64,000 bases of DNA, taken from NCBI GenBank assembly GCA_964017125.1, contig OZ024908.1:60395521-60459520 (forward strand), written 5' to 3'. The notes under the pieces are model-generated. The model saw only the letters and a program-made list of their open reading frames with translations. It had not been told where the DNA came from and ran no database searches. Source of the DNA: Flabesymbios commensalis (lineage: Eukaryota; Annelida; Polychaeta; Terebellida; Flabelligeridae). Each line of letters begins with the position of its first letter. The stretch's first letter is position 1. A program made the translations under genes and the position numbers. Below, piece after piece: positions 33,793-43,800 of the stretch.

Positions 33793-33806
33793 AATAATAA
33801 AATACA

Positions 33807-34604
33807 ATACGGAGATTTTTAAGGGACATCCCCAAAAAATACATTTCAACTGAAAATATTTAATTGGAGCGCGCCAAATCATTTGGCTTGCACCAAATAA
33901 TCATTTGGAGCGCACCAAATCATTTGGCTTGAACCAAATAATCATTTGGCGCAAACCAAATCATTTGTCTTAAGACAAATAATCCTTTAGCGCCAACCAA
34001 ATAATTTGGCTTGAACCAAATAATCATTTGGCGCGAACCAAATCATTTGGCTTGAACCAAATAATCAATTGGCGCGAACCAAATCATTTGGCGCGAACCA
34101 AATCATTTGGCGCGAGCCAATTCATTTGGCTTGAAACAAATAATCCTTTAGCGCCAACCAAATCATTTGTCTTAAAACAAATAATCCTTTAGCGCCAACC
34201 AAATAATTTGGCTTGAACCAAATAATCATTTGGCCCGAACCAAATCATTTGGCTTGAACCAAATAATCATTTGGCGCGAACCAAATCATTTGGCTTGAAC
34301 CAAATAATCATTTGCAGCGAACCAAAGCATCTGGCTTGAACCAAACAATCATTTGGTGCGAACCAAATCATTTGGCTTGAACCAAATAATCATTTGACGC
34401 GAACCAAATCATTTGGCTTTAACCAAATAATCATTTGCCGCGAGCCAAATCATTTGGCTTGAACCAAATAATCATTTGGCGCGAGCCAAATCATTTGGTT
34501 CGCTCCAAATGATTATTGGTGCAAGCCAAATGATTTGGCGCGCTCCAATTAAATACTTTCAGTTTAAATATATTTCTTGGAGATGTCCCTTAAAAAGCTC
34601 CGTA
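33807..34604. mobile_element. Inverted-repeat element with an internal satellite
   Basis: About 800 bp. Terminal inverted repeats of roughly 115 bp (ACGGAGATTTTTAAGGGACA... at the left; the complement at the right ends at CCGT near 34603). Between them is an array of ~41-bp units (CCAAATAATCATTTGGCGCG, then AACCAAATCATTTGGCTTG), themselves made of CATTTGG/CCAAATG half-palindromes. The equivalent position in the duplicate copies reads AAAATACATGTTATTA without the element (about 33398 and 37194), so it is an insertion with known ends. Confidence 0.85.
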
Positions 34605-35650
34605 TGTTATTATTATGAGGTCCTAATAATTATGAGCACAAGCTCATTTGAAAATATCTTCACAAATATATCTCCATTTCATAGTAGTTCATGTTAAATT
34701 AACTAAACCATTGAGGCTTTGGATGCTTGAAGATTTAATAAAAGAATCAAAGTTGCTTTTACGGGGAAATAATAACATACATTCTGATAGACAAAATACA
34801 TAATATTCATATGTGATGTGACACATCACAATTTGGTTGTCAAGAAATTTTGCTGCAATTTTTTTCTTTCGGCAAATACAAATAAAATAATTAACAATAA
34901 TTATTGCTGGTTGATTATTGATCTGTAGTATTTTGGATCGGTGTATAAGGACAATGAGGGGAAAAGATCAGGAGGACTACGTGTCCATACTGTTTAATCG
35001 TGGCCTACATGTACCTACAGTACCGATTCAAAAAACAAAAAACGTGTATTATTACGTTGTATTAGAATGTGGTTATGGTGGTTTTAGAAAAAGGTTCCGC
35101 GACACTTTCGCGGTAATGATAACCAATGTTAGCCAATTTCCATCAGATAATAATATTTAAATGTGAATGGATATATACCACATAGTGGGCGACTACAACA
35201 TACTGGACGGCTCAATAACTCTTATGTGATATTCAAATAAGAGCTCGCAATAAATAAATCGTTATCATGTTATATTCAAATTTGTATGGGATTAATTGGG
35301 TTCAATACTTTGAATTGGGGAGTGCGGTTGGATATTCAGTTTGCAAAATGAGAAAACACATCGTGATAATTTTGTATTAGAGAGACGCCCGTTGTTTAGT
35401 CATTTAGCCAATGAATAAGGCATTGGACCAACACCTAGTCAGCGTTCAACAGCTTCTTGTGTGACCTGAGTGAGAGGTTGCATGACAGGGAGAGGTACCC
35501 CTGACAGGTAATTTGCTGTCTCTATTATCAAGATTAAAGAAATACACACGTGACGCTAGCAATAAAAAAAATCACAATGTTTCCTTCCCATTCCCCTCAT
35601 GTTTGCTGGATCGTACTTGTTTGGACTGATATTACCCTTCGAACACGGAT

Positions 35651-35759
35651 CTCAGCCAACACAAAACATTTGTATAACCTTTCCACAGTGTTGGACCAGC
35701 GTCTCCGACGCTGGGCTGACGTTGTACAAATGTTATACAAATGTTTTGTGTTTGCTGGG
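35651..35759. mobile_element. G-type palindromic element (G6)
   Basis: CTCAG...CTGGG palindrome with core CAGCGTCTCCGACGCTGGG, flanked by AT on both sides. The same insertion is present at 39893-39991, so it predates the duplication. Confidence 0.8.
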
Positions 35760-35881
35760 ATGTCGACTACTGTAAGTAGACATGCTGTGTTTTTGTTAGC
35801 ACCTGTATAACCAGCTGTTAAAAATAAAATATGCTTACAATCTAGAAACACTTATATATTTTGGGACTTAACTTTCACAAA

Positions 35882-35952
35882 TAGCGCACATTTTCACGAG
35901 CCATAGCTTTAGGTGGTTGAAAATATGAATTTCTTAGCTCAGTCCTCAAGGA
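35882..35952. mobile_element. O-type TTAA element (O1), hairpin mostly lost
   Basis: TTAA at 35878-35881 and 35953-35956. Same element as O2 (40100-40208) but with most of the hairpin deleted, leaving CACGAGCCATAGC. Confidence 0.7.
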
Positions 35953-36498
35953 GTTAAATGTGACAGAAATAAGTTGTCAGGAATCGTGGGCGACGAGCAA
36001 AGTTTTATATAATTATAACTTTCTATTTCATCTTTATGTAATCCTATCACATTAGGGTCTTTGTTATCAGCTCAACGATTTTAGATTATATGACAGAGTT
36101 GATCCTAAAGGAATATTGATAAATGTGACTTTTTATGAGAAAACCTACAGCTGATGTAAAATCAAAACACGCGTTTAATCTTGGTGTGGGGACAAAAACC
36201 CGTATGCCTATACCAAAATAATCAAGGTGTTGATACAATTAAGCAAACATATATAGTTATTGATAATTTATTATCACCAGGGCTGGAATGGGTCGTCTTT
36301 ATTTAAAATTATGATTTTGATTGAATGTCAGACCTTCTTTTACTGCCATATCCAATAAAGTAAACATGGTATCGTCATTGTTATCTTATCGAATAATAAT
36401 TAATAATACCACTTGTAGTTAAATCACGATACTTGGCAGGGATGATAGTGCTAATTTTTGTTCTCCTTTTTAGTCATAATGGTCATTGTTCATCTTAA

Positions 36499-36731
36499 CC
36501 CTTAGAGCACAGAGGTAAGAAATTTAAATTTTCAGCCACTTGAAGTTGTGTCTCGCTACCGCAATCCACAAACTTCAAGTGACTGAAAAATTGTGTTATT
36601 AGTGAAATTTATGTCACAAGATATATCAGTGTTTCAAGATGGAAAGCATATTTTATTTTGAACAACGGGTTATACATGTGCTTATAAAACACACAAAACG
36701 TCTACTGTAGTCGACTTCAGTGTTGTGAGGG
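36499..36731 (+). mobile_element. E-type TTAA element (E1)
   Basis: TTAA at 36495-36498; right flank TTAT. Starts CCCTTAGAGCACAGAGG and ends CAGTGTTGTGAGGG. Hairpin TTTTCAGCCACTTGAAG / CTTCAAGTGACTGAAAA lies near the left end with loop TCTCGCTACCGCAATC, the inverted form of the D-type loop. Confidence 0.85.
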
Positions 36732-36920
36732 TTATTGACCACAATCGTTCACAATATGATGTGAATTAATTGCCAAAAATGTAGTAATGCTAAAAATAAA
36801 CACGTGCAATGCATGTTTCGGGTATGATTTCAACGTTATCAGGGAATCTATGTTTGTTGCTATTTTTGGTGATTCGTGGTCATTTTGACATGTAGGATAA
36901 CCCTAGCTTGAACAATTTAA

Positions 36921-37137
36921 CCCTTAAAGCGCTGAAATGTTTTTATACAAACTAAGGGACCAAAGGGTTTCATGATTTGAAATAATCATGAATGCCTTTA
37001 TTTTAAACTTTTTCTGTTTCATTTGAATTTCTGTGTTATAGGTCTACGGCCATTATAAATATTTTACTTTTTCAGTGCGGGTATCGACATTAGAGGGCAC
37101 AATCTGACGTGTAAAGTTGGTCTCCGCGCTAAAAGGG
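36921..37137 (-). mobile_element. C-type TTAA element (C11)
   Basis: TTAA at 36917-36920 and 37138-37141. Starts CCCTTAAAGCGCTGAAATG and ends CGCGCTAAAAGGG. Linked with C10 by shared private changes. The hairpin is reduced. Confidence 0.87.
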
Positions 37138-37141
37138 TTAA

Positions 37142-37816
37142 CTGCTGCGCATTAAATATCAGTTTTTAGGGTTGAGTGAATTAAAAAAAGTATAAAATAC
37201 ATGTTATTAATATGAGGTCCTGATAATTATGAGCACAAGCTCATTTGAAAATGTCTTCACAAATTCATAGTAGTTCATGTTAAATTAACGAAACCATTGA
37301 GGCTTTGGATGCTTGAAGATTTATTAAAAAAATCAAATTTGCTTTTACGGGGAAATAATAACTATGAAAAAACATGTATTTACATTCTGATAGACAACAT
37401 ACATAATATTCATATGTGATGTGACACATCAAAATTTGGTTTTCAAGCAATTCTGCTGCAATTTTTTTTTCTTTCGGCAATTAACCCTTTGAGTGCGGGC
37501 GACGCTTTTAAGCGCATTCATACTGTTTTTCCACAACTAAAATTTGACAGAAATTAAACAAATATGCATGTATAAATTTGAGTAAAGCCCCAATTGTGAA
37601 ATTTAGCAGGTTGAATTTTTAAGTGAGGAGGTATTTTCCTTTCATTTGAAGTTGGCAATTGCGTGAGCAATGCCAACTTCAAATGAAAGGAAAATGTTAA
37701 GTAGTAATGAAGCACTTAAAGAGTTAAAAACAAAAAAGTAACAATAATTATTGCTGGTTGATTATTGAGCTGTAGTATTTTGGATCGGTGTATATGAAAA
37801 AAGAGGGGAAAAGATC
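37142..37816. repeat. Segmental duplication, unit 2, first part (gamma)
   Basis: Matches 33346-33792 and 34605-34972, except for a 239-bp F-type element plus one extra TTAA at 37485-37727. Stops at AAAGATCA, the same point where unit 0 stops. Confidence 0.92.
37485..37723 (-). mobile_element. F-type TTAA element (F2) with a preserved empty site
   Basis: TTAA at 37481-37484 and 37724-37727. Ends CCCTTTGAGTGCGGG and CACTTAAAGAG; hairpin CCTTTCATTTGAAGTTGGCA with its complement. The sister copy reads CGGCAATTAAAAACAAA (33691-33707) with one TTAA. Filled and empty sites differ by the element and one TTAA, exactly as for a TTAA-targeting cut-and-paste transposon. Confidence 0.95.
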
Positions 37817-39186
37817 ATGTTAGTAGATTATTTTACACATGTACACCTGTGTAGGCCTACCACATTATTCTATCTGAAATTATAACGCATAGCAGATAGA
37901 ATAGTGTAATGTTGTGTATTTATATTTATCGGTTTACCAGAGATTTAATTAGGTCAACTTGACAAATCTCAATCAATATGTTTAGTGGAAAAACAGTTTG
38001 AAAACACTCCAACGCGTCACCCGCTGTGGTAGAATTAGCCACCATGTCAGATATATGATGACAAACTCAATATAATAAAGTACCGGTCATTCAAATAAGT
38101 TCTGTTCTTTGGCAAAAAAATACATTTCAGATTCTACAATGAGATATTTACCGCATATTTTCTTTTTTTAAGAGATCGCTTAATATACTGAGAACAATAT
38201 GGCGGCCATCTTGGATTTATGGTGTTAAGAAAAGGCCTGATATCATTACTGGTCATCCTAATAAACTCCTTATACCTTAAAACATAGGTAGATACACCAA
38301 AATTATATTTTTAACTGCAAAATTGAAGAATTTATGTATACCCTTGTTTTTTCGAAAAATGGCGTTACATGGTGGCGGCCATCTTGTATTAAAAAAAAGC
38401 CACAAGGGGAGGTTTTGCTGACTCTTCAAAATACACTTATCGTTTTATTTGGCTGTAACTCTGGATGAATTAGACTGATTATAATAACATTTGTACCAAC
38501 ATTATCAGAATCAACGGTTATTCTATTCTAATTGCCGCAGTCCCACTGATTCCGATGTGTCACGTCAATATGATTAACTTTTTCTGACGTCTGCGGAATG
38601 GAAACAGGATATAATTATTGCATGCATCCATGTTATATATGGTAATGATTATTATGCGCAATAATTCCCTAATAAATCTAGACCCCCTGGATGTGTTGTG
38701 TGCAAAACTTGAAGACAACCAAACAAATAGTTCCTGACATATTGGAAAGTAAAAATGTGCACGCCAATGCCGACAGAAGAAAAAAACAGCATGTCTCCCC
38801 AGTATAATTCAGGCGCGAAAAATGGTATCTATACCCCACAAAGCATTCTGAGCTACATTCTGAGCTTACTCTACTTCAAGATGAAGGAAAATGAGAGTTA
38901 ACCATTCACCCGCTACGTTATCTTAATTTAAATTTTCACCCACTTGAGTTGTGTCTCGCTATTGCGACCAACAACTTGAAGTGGGTGAAAATTTACTCAT
39001 ACTAGTTAAATTTGAGACCAAACATCTTACAATACTGACTATAATCTTATTGGCCCGTCAAATCAACCGGTATATTATTATAATCGTGACGTTTCAGTTT
39101 TAAATATATATTTTTTGCGGATTTTCATCATCAGCTGCACACTCTTCGAATGGTCGGGAGTAGAATAATATTAACTAATTTGTCCC
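37817..39186. other. Unit-2-specific segment with E- and F-like remnants
   Basis: About 1.37 kb between the two parts of unit 2 that is absent from unit 1. It holds an F-like end (GAAAACACTCCAACGCGTCACC near 38000), and at 38902 an E-like element after TTAA (38898-38901) with hairpin TTTTCACCCACTTGAG / CTTGAAGTGGGTGAAAA. No gene recognised. Confidence 0.6.
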
Positions 39187-39892
39187 AAGAGGACTACGTG
39201 CCCATACTGTTTAATCGTGGCCTACATGTACCTACAGTACCGATTCAAAAAACAAAAACGTGTATTATTACGTTGTATTAGAATGTGGTTATGGTGGTTT
39301 TAGAAAAAAGTTCCGCGACACTTTTGCGGTAATGATAACCAATGTTAGCCAAAATCCATCAGACAATAATATTTAAATGTAAATGGATGTATACCACATA
39401 GTGGGCGACTACAACATACTGGACGGCTCAATAACTCTCATGTGATATTAAAAAAAGAACTCACATTAAATAAATCGTTATCATGTTATATTCAATTTTG
39501 TATGGGATTAATCGGGTTTAATACTTTGAATTGGGGAGTGCGGATAGATATTTAGTTTGCAAAAGGAGAAAACACATCGTGATAATTTTGTATTAGAGAG
39601 ACGACCAATTTGGTACAAACGTTGTTTAGTCATTTAGCCAATGAATAAGGCACTTGACCAATACCTAGCCAGAGTTCAGCAGCTTCTTGTGTGACCTGAG
39701 TGAGAGGTTGCATGACAGGGAGAGGTACTCCTGACAGGTAATTTGCTGTCTCTATTATCAAGATAAAAGAAATACAAACGCGAGGCTTGTAATAATAAAA
39801 TCACAATGTTTCCTTCCCGTTCCCCTCATGTTTGCTGGATCGTACTTGATTGGACTGATTTAATTACCCTTCGAACACGGATCCCAGCCAAC

Positions 39893-39991
39893 ACAAAACA
39901 TTTGTATAACATTTCTACAATGTTTGACCAACGTTTCTGACGCTGGGCCGACGTTGTACAAATGTTATACAAATGTTTTGTGTTTGCTGGG
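39893..39991. mobile_element. G-type palindromic element (G7)
   Basis: Duplicate of G6; CCCAG...CTGGG, flanked by AT on both sides. The core has drifted (CAACGTTTCTGACGCTGGG). Confidence 0.8.
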
Positions 39992-40099
39992 ATGTTGACT
40001 ACAGTAGACATGCTGTGTTTTTGTTAGCACCTGTATAACCAGCTGTTAAAAATAAAATATGCTTACAATCTAGAAACACTTATATATGTTGGGACTTAA

Positions 40100-40208
40100 C
40101 TTTCACAAATAGCGCACATTTTCAGTAACTTGAAGTTGTGGATCGCGGTAGCGACACACAGCTTCAAGTGGTTGAAAATATGAATTTCTTAGCTCAGTCC
40201 TCAAGGAG
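40100..40208. mobile_element. O-type TTAA element (O2)
   Basis: TTAA at 40096-40099 and 40209-40212; 109 bp, almost all of it the shared hairpin TTTTCAGTAACTTGAAG / CTTCAAGTGGTTGAAAA with loop GATCGCGGTAGCGACAC. A minimal element made of short ends plus the hairpin. Confidence 0.75.
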
Positions 40209-40753
40209 TTAAATGTGACAGAAATAAGTTGTCGGGAATCGTGGGCGACGAGCAAAGTTTTATATAATTATAACTTTCTCTTTTATCTTTATGTAATCCT
40301 ATCACATTAGGGTCTTTGTTATCAGCTCAACGATTTTAGATTATATGACAGAGTTGATCCTAACGGAATATTGATATATGTGACTTTTTATGAGAAAACC
40401 TACAGCTGATGTAGAATCAAAACACGTGTTTAATGGTGGCGTGGTGACAAAAATCCATATGCCTATAACAAAATAATTAAGGTGTTGACACAATTAAGCA
40501 AACATATATAGTTATGGATAATTTATTATCACCAGTGGTGGAATGTGTCGTCTTCATTTAAAATTATGATTTTGATTGAATGTCAGACCTTCTTTTACTG
40601 CCATATCCAAGAAAGTAAACATGTTATCGTCATTGTTATCTTATCAAATAATAAATAATAATACCACTTGTAGTTAAATCACGATAGTTGGCAGGGATGA
40701 TAGTGCTAATTTTTGTTCTCCTTTTTAGTCATAATGATCATTGTTCGCATTAA

Positions 40754-40988
40754 CCCTTAGATCACCGAAGTAAGAAATTTAAATTTGCAGCCACTTGAAG
40801 CTGTGTCTCGCTACCGCGATCTACAACTTCAAATGACTGAAAAATTGTGTTATTAGTGAAATTTATGGCCCAACATATATCAGTGTTTCAAGATTGAAAG
40901 CATAATATTTTATTTGCAACAACGGGTTATATATGTGCTTATAAAAAACACAAAATGTCTACTGTAGTCGACTCCAGTGTTGTGAGGG
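40754..40988 (+). mobile_element. E-type TTAA element (E2)
   Basis: Duplicate of E1; TTAA at 40750-40753. Hairpin CCACTTGAAGCTGTG / CTACAACTTCAAATG now imperfect. Confidence 0.83.
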
Positions 40989-41109
40989 TCAATGACCACG
41001 ATCGTTCACAATATGATGTGAATTAATTGCCTAAAATGTTTCGGGTATGATTTTAACGTTATCGGTGAATCTTTGTTTGTTGTTATTTTGGTGATTCGTG
41101 GTCATTCTA

Positions 41110-41238
41110 ACGTATAAAGTCGATCCCCGGACTGTAAGAGTACTAATATTTACAATGGTCCTAGACTCAGAATGATGATTTCAAATTGAAAAAAAAACTT
41201 TTTGTCTCTATATAAAAATATTTCATCGCTTTAAGGGT
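41110..41238 (+). mobile_element. C-type TTAA element (C12), partial
   Basis: Starts inside the hairpin (AAAGTCGATCCCCGGACTGT) and ends CATCGCTTTAAGGG. It marks the right end of the duplicated segment: unit 1 continues into different sequence here. Confidence 0.7.
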
Positions 41239-41239
41239 C

Positions 41240-41650
41240 AATATATGAGGGCCCCAGACTCACTCAGGCTTGTCCCTCGTATCCTCAAATTCAATTTTTG
41301 CACAACATAATGTTCACAACTCTCCATGGTCTTCCATTTTATTACGTAATTACTTACACAATTCCGTCCATGTGTAGTTTTAGTATTGCATTCGTGTTTT
41401 ATTTTCGTCTTTTATTCTCGTCCAGTTTATTATATACGTACTTACATAATTCCGTATGTGTGTACTTTTAGTATTGTATTTGTGTTTTATTCTCATTCGT
41501 GACGCATGTGCATGTTGCGACAATAAACAATTATTGGAGTTCCACATTGAGGTTTTCACAAAGAACAAAAATATACGAGCTATTTTACACATAATGATAA
41601 CGGGCTCATAACGCAGCACATAGTTTTCTCGAGGCAGTCGTGGGGAAAAA
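41240..41650. other. Short internal duplication, otherwise unassigned
   Basis: A segment TTACTTACAyAATTCCGT..TGTGTA near 41350-41390 recurs near 41440-41475 with the following GTATTG..TTCGTGTTTTATT. No gene recognised. Confidence 0.5.
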
Positions 41651-41653
41651 AAC

Positions 41654-41935
41654 CGGCCGCCGTAGCATAGTGGTTAGAGCTGCGGGCACAAATTCGGTAT
41701 GTCGTAGGTCCGAATCCTACATCGGATAGATGTAGATTTTTCTGCGATCAGCCCCAATCCAGGGTGAGATTGACACAGGCCCCCCAATGGGTAGATCAAG
41801 CCACTAAAAATACACGGCATCGGGGGCATCCCGGAGCTATGACTCATTTGGGGATGATTAGCTACCCAAGGCCCCACAGGTGCTTGTGACGGCCAGGCCC
41901 AGCAGAACTCTGAGATATATTTTTTTGGAGCTCGT
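41654..41935 (+). mobile_element. SINE-X, tRNA-derived
   Basis: Head resembles a tRNA: A box TAGCATAGTGGTTAGAGC, B box GGTCCGAATCC about 40 bp later. The acceptor stem does not pair, so it is not a tRNA gene. Then a ~200-bp body and a T-rich end. No second copy in the window and no clear target duplication, so its exact end is uncertain. Confidence 0.65.
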
Positions 41936-43165
41936 AAACATCCGTGCGGCTTCTATACGCAAAACGTAGAAGCTCTACAGCCATCGTACGAAGCCAATCA
42001 CATAATGTTGTCAAGTGTCTCTCAAGCTGTTCTTGCGATTTCAACGGCTAACTTACCAGCTTCGTAAAGAGGTTTAAGATATGAAACAAACTATTAAAAA
42101 AAATGTACGAACATCATACGATCGCTTTTGGAACATCCCAAGATCTTCGTACGATATTTACAAATGTTTCTGTACGTGTGAAAGCCAATTAATGAATTAT
42201 TCAGCCGATTTTATCGAGTTCTTATAGTGTTCTTAATAGTTTCGGTGTTCCTAATATAATTTGATCGTACGTCAACCCTCCGACGAGGTGTTTTTTGAGG
42301 CGTTCGTAGACATGACAAAGAACGAAATACGAAATATTTGTATTACGACTGTCTTGGGAAGCCCACAAGAAATTTTCCAAAAATCGTTGGTACGGCATTC
42401 GTACGGGTCATTGTGACCTAGACTTATCACTAGGACATCCTGCCTAGCAGTTATATCAGTCTCAGCCTGTGATGGTCTTTCAGAAAAAAAAATATTTTAG
42501 GCGGATAAACAAAATTTATTTAGATAATCTAAAAAATGACATTTTGATTTAAAAACTAAACCTGAAAAAGAAAAACTTTGTAAACAATATGATACCATTC
42601 TCAAACTACTTTAAACAAACATGCTCCACTACACGCTAAAACTGTTTCGGAAAGACCCCCTACCCCTTGGATGACACGAGAAATCTTAAAAGCAAGAATT
42701 CGACGGCGTCGCTTGGAAAGAGTTTGTCGCAGAGCCCGTTACAGGCGCGACAGATCACTTTTTTGTGAATAAAATTACTATTATTCGCACAAAATTTCCA
42801 AACGATGATGAACTTCAAAACGTGCATTCCTCGATCGACATCATTTTTTTAATGAATACTTTGACTTTGGCAACAGAACCAGAGATTGTCAACGTAAAGT
42901 CTCAATATAGCTGAAAGTTATGCATAAATACATATAGATATTATCATTAATCTTATATATTTGTTGTATTAAGTAATATTTCCATTAGTTATTTATATAA
43001 TAACTGTATTCTGTATTCTGTTTGAGTATATTCCTACAGGATAAGACTCGAAGGTTTACTTAGTGCTAATACCTGAACTCTTGCCCTATATATTGAATGG
43101 CCTAGTCTTATTTTGTTATTAATGGATTTAGGCTTATCTACATTTATATAATTTGTGATAACAAA
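41936..43165. other. No feature recognised
   Basis: About 1.2 kb with no supported coding region. Words such as TACGAACG and CGTACGA recur around 42000-42420, but I cannot define a repeat unit. Confidence 0.4.
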
Positions 43166-43168
43166 ATT

Positions 43169-43425
43169 TGTGTGATGTGAACATTCTGAACTGTGCACCT
43201 GGAGTTTCCACCATCTTCCAGAGAGTGTCATCGAGTGAATTCCATTTAGACAATCCACTTGAATTAAGGATCGTGATTGACTTTAGATTAATGTGTGCAC
43301 ACATGATGCGATTCGATTTGTTTAGTCCGAAACAACGCGAAATCCGGTTTATTAAATCATAAGGAGTCGTTCCCAACTGATATATACCATGAGATGTTCG
43401 AGCACTGTTCTTAACTTAACGATGA
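43169..43425 (+). repeat. Left terminal direct repeat of the Gypsy-like fossil
   Basis: Begins TGTGTGATGTGAACATTCTG and is repeated at 47344-47912 in the same direction. Uninterrupted here, so it gives the empty site for the SINE in the other copy. The exact outer boundary is uncertain. Confidence 0.7.
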
Positions 43426-43447
43426 GTATATATATAATATATAAAAA

Positions 43448-43800
43448 AATATTTATTTGTACTGTAGGGGACTAATAACGTACTCGCTGGAATATTGTAT
43501 TAGCGTAAAACCCTATGAGGTTGCTATAAGTAACAAATTCCGAAAAAACCTAATTTACAACCTGACAGAATCAAAGAGTCAGATCAGGTGGTACCTGTAC
43601 AAAATATTTATTTGTACAGTAGGAATATTGTATTAGCGTAAAACCATATGAGGTTGCTATAAGTAACAAATTTCGAAAAACCCAATTTACAACCTGAAAG
43701 AACCAAAGAGTCAGATCAGGTGGTACCTGTACAAAATATTTATTTGGACAGTAGGGATATTGTGCAGTGTAAAACCTTATGACGTTGCTGTAAATATTCA
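43448..43800. repeat. 132-bp tandem repeat, about 2.5 units
   Basis: Unit starts GGAATATTGTATTAGCG and ends in GTACAAAATATTTATTTG; starts at about 43489, 43622 and 43754 (last unit partial). It lies between the left terminal repeat and the gag-like region of the Gypsy-like fossil, in its leader. Confidence 0.85.

Larger units (their letters stand above)
34605..36887. repeat. Segmental duplication, unit 1
   Basis: About 2.28 kb: the alpha-type segment (to 34972), then 34973-36887, which matches 39187-41107 almost base for base, including the G6, O1 and E1 elements. No gene is recognised inside; the frame near 34918-35160 is interrupted in the duplicate and looks non-coding. Confidence 0.93.
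39187..41107. repeat. Segmental duplication, unit 2, second part
   Basis: Matches 34973-36887, with small indels (extra CAATTTGGTACAAA near 39606; unit 1 has about 20 extra bases near 36782). Contains G7, O2 and E2. No gene recognised. Confidence 0.93.

Noticed and set aside
33865-34545. CRISPR-like array of regularly spaced repeats
   Set aside because: Units are contiguous ~41-bp satellite monomers without unique spacers, sit between inverted repeats, and the context is eukaryotic.
41654-41730. A free-standing tRNA gene
   Set aside because: A and B boxes are present but the acceptor stem does not pair and a SINE body follows.
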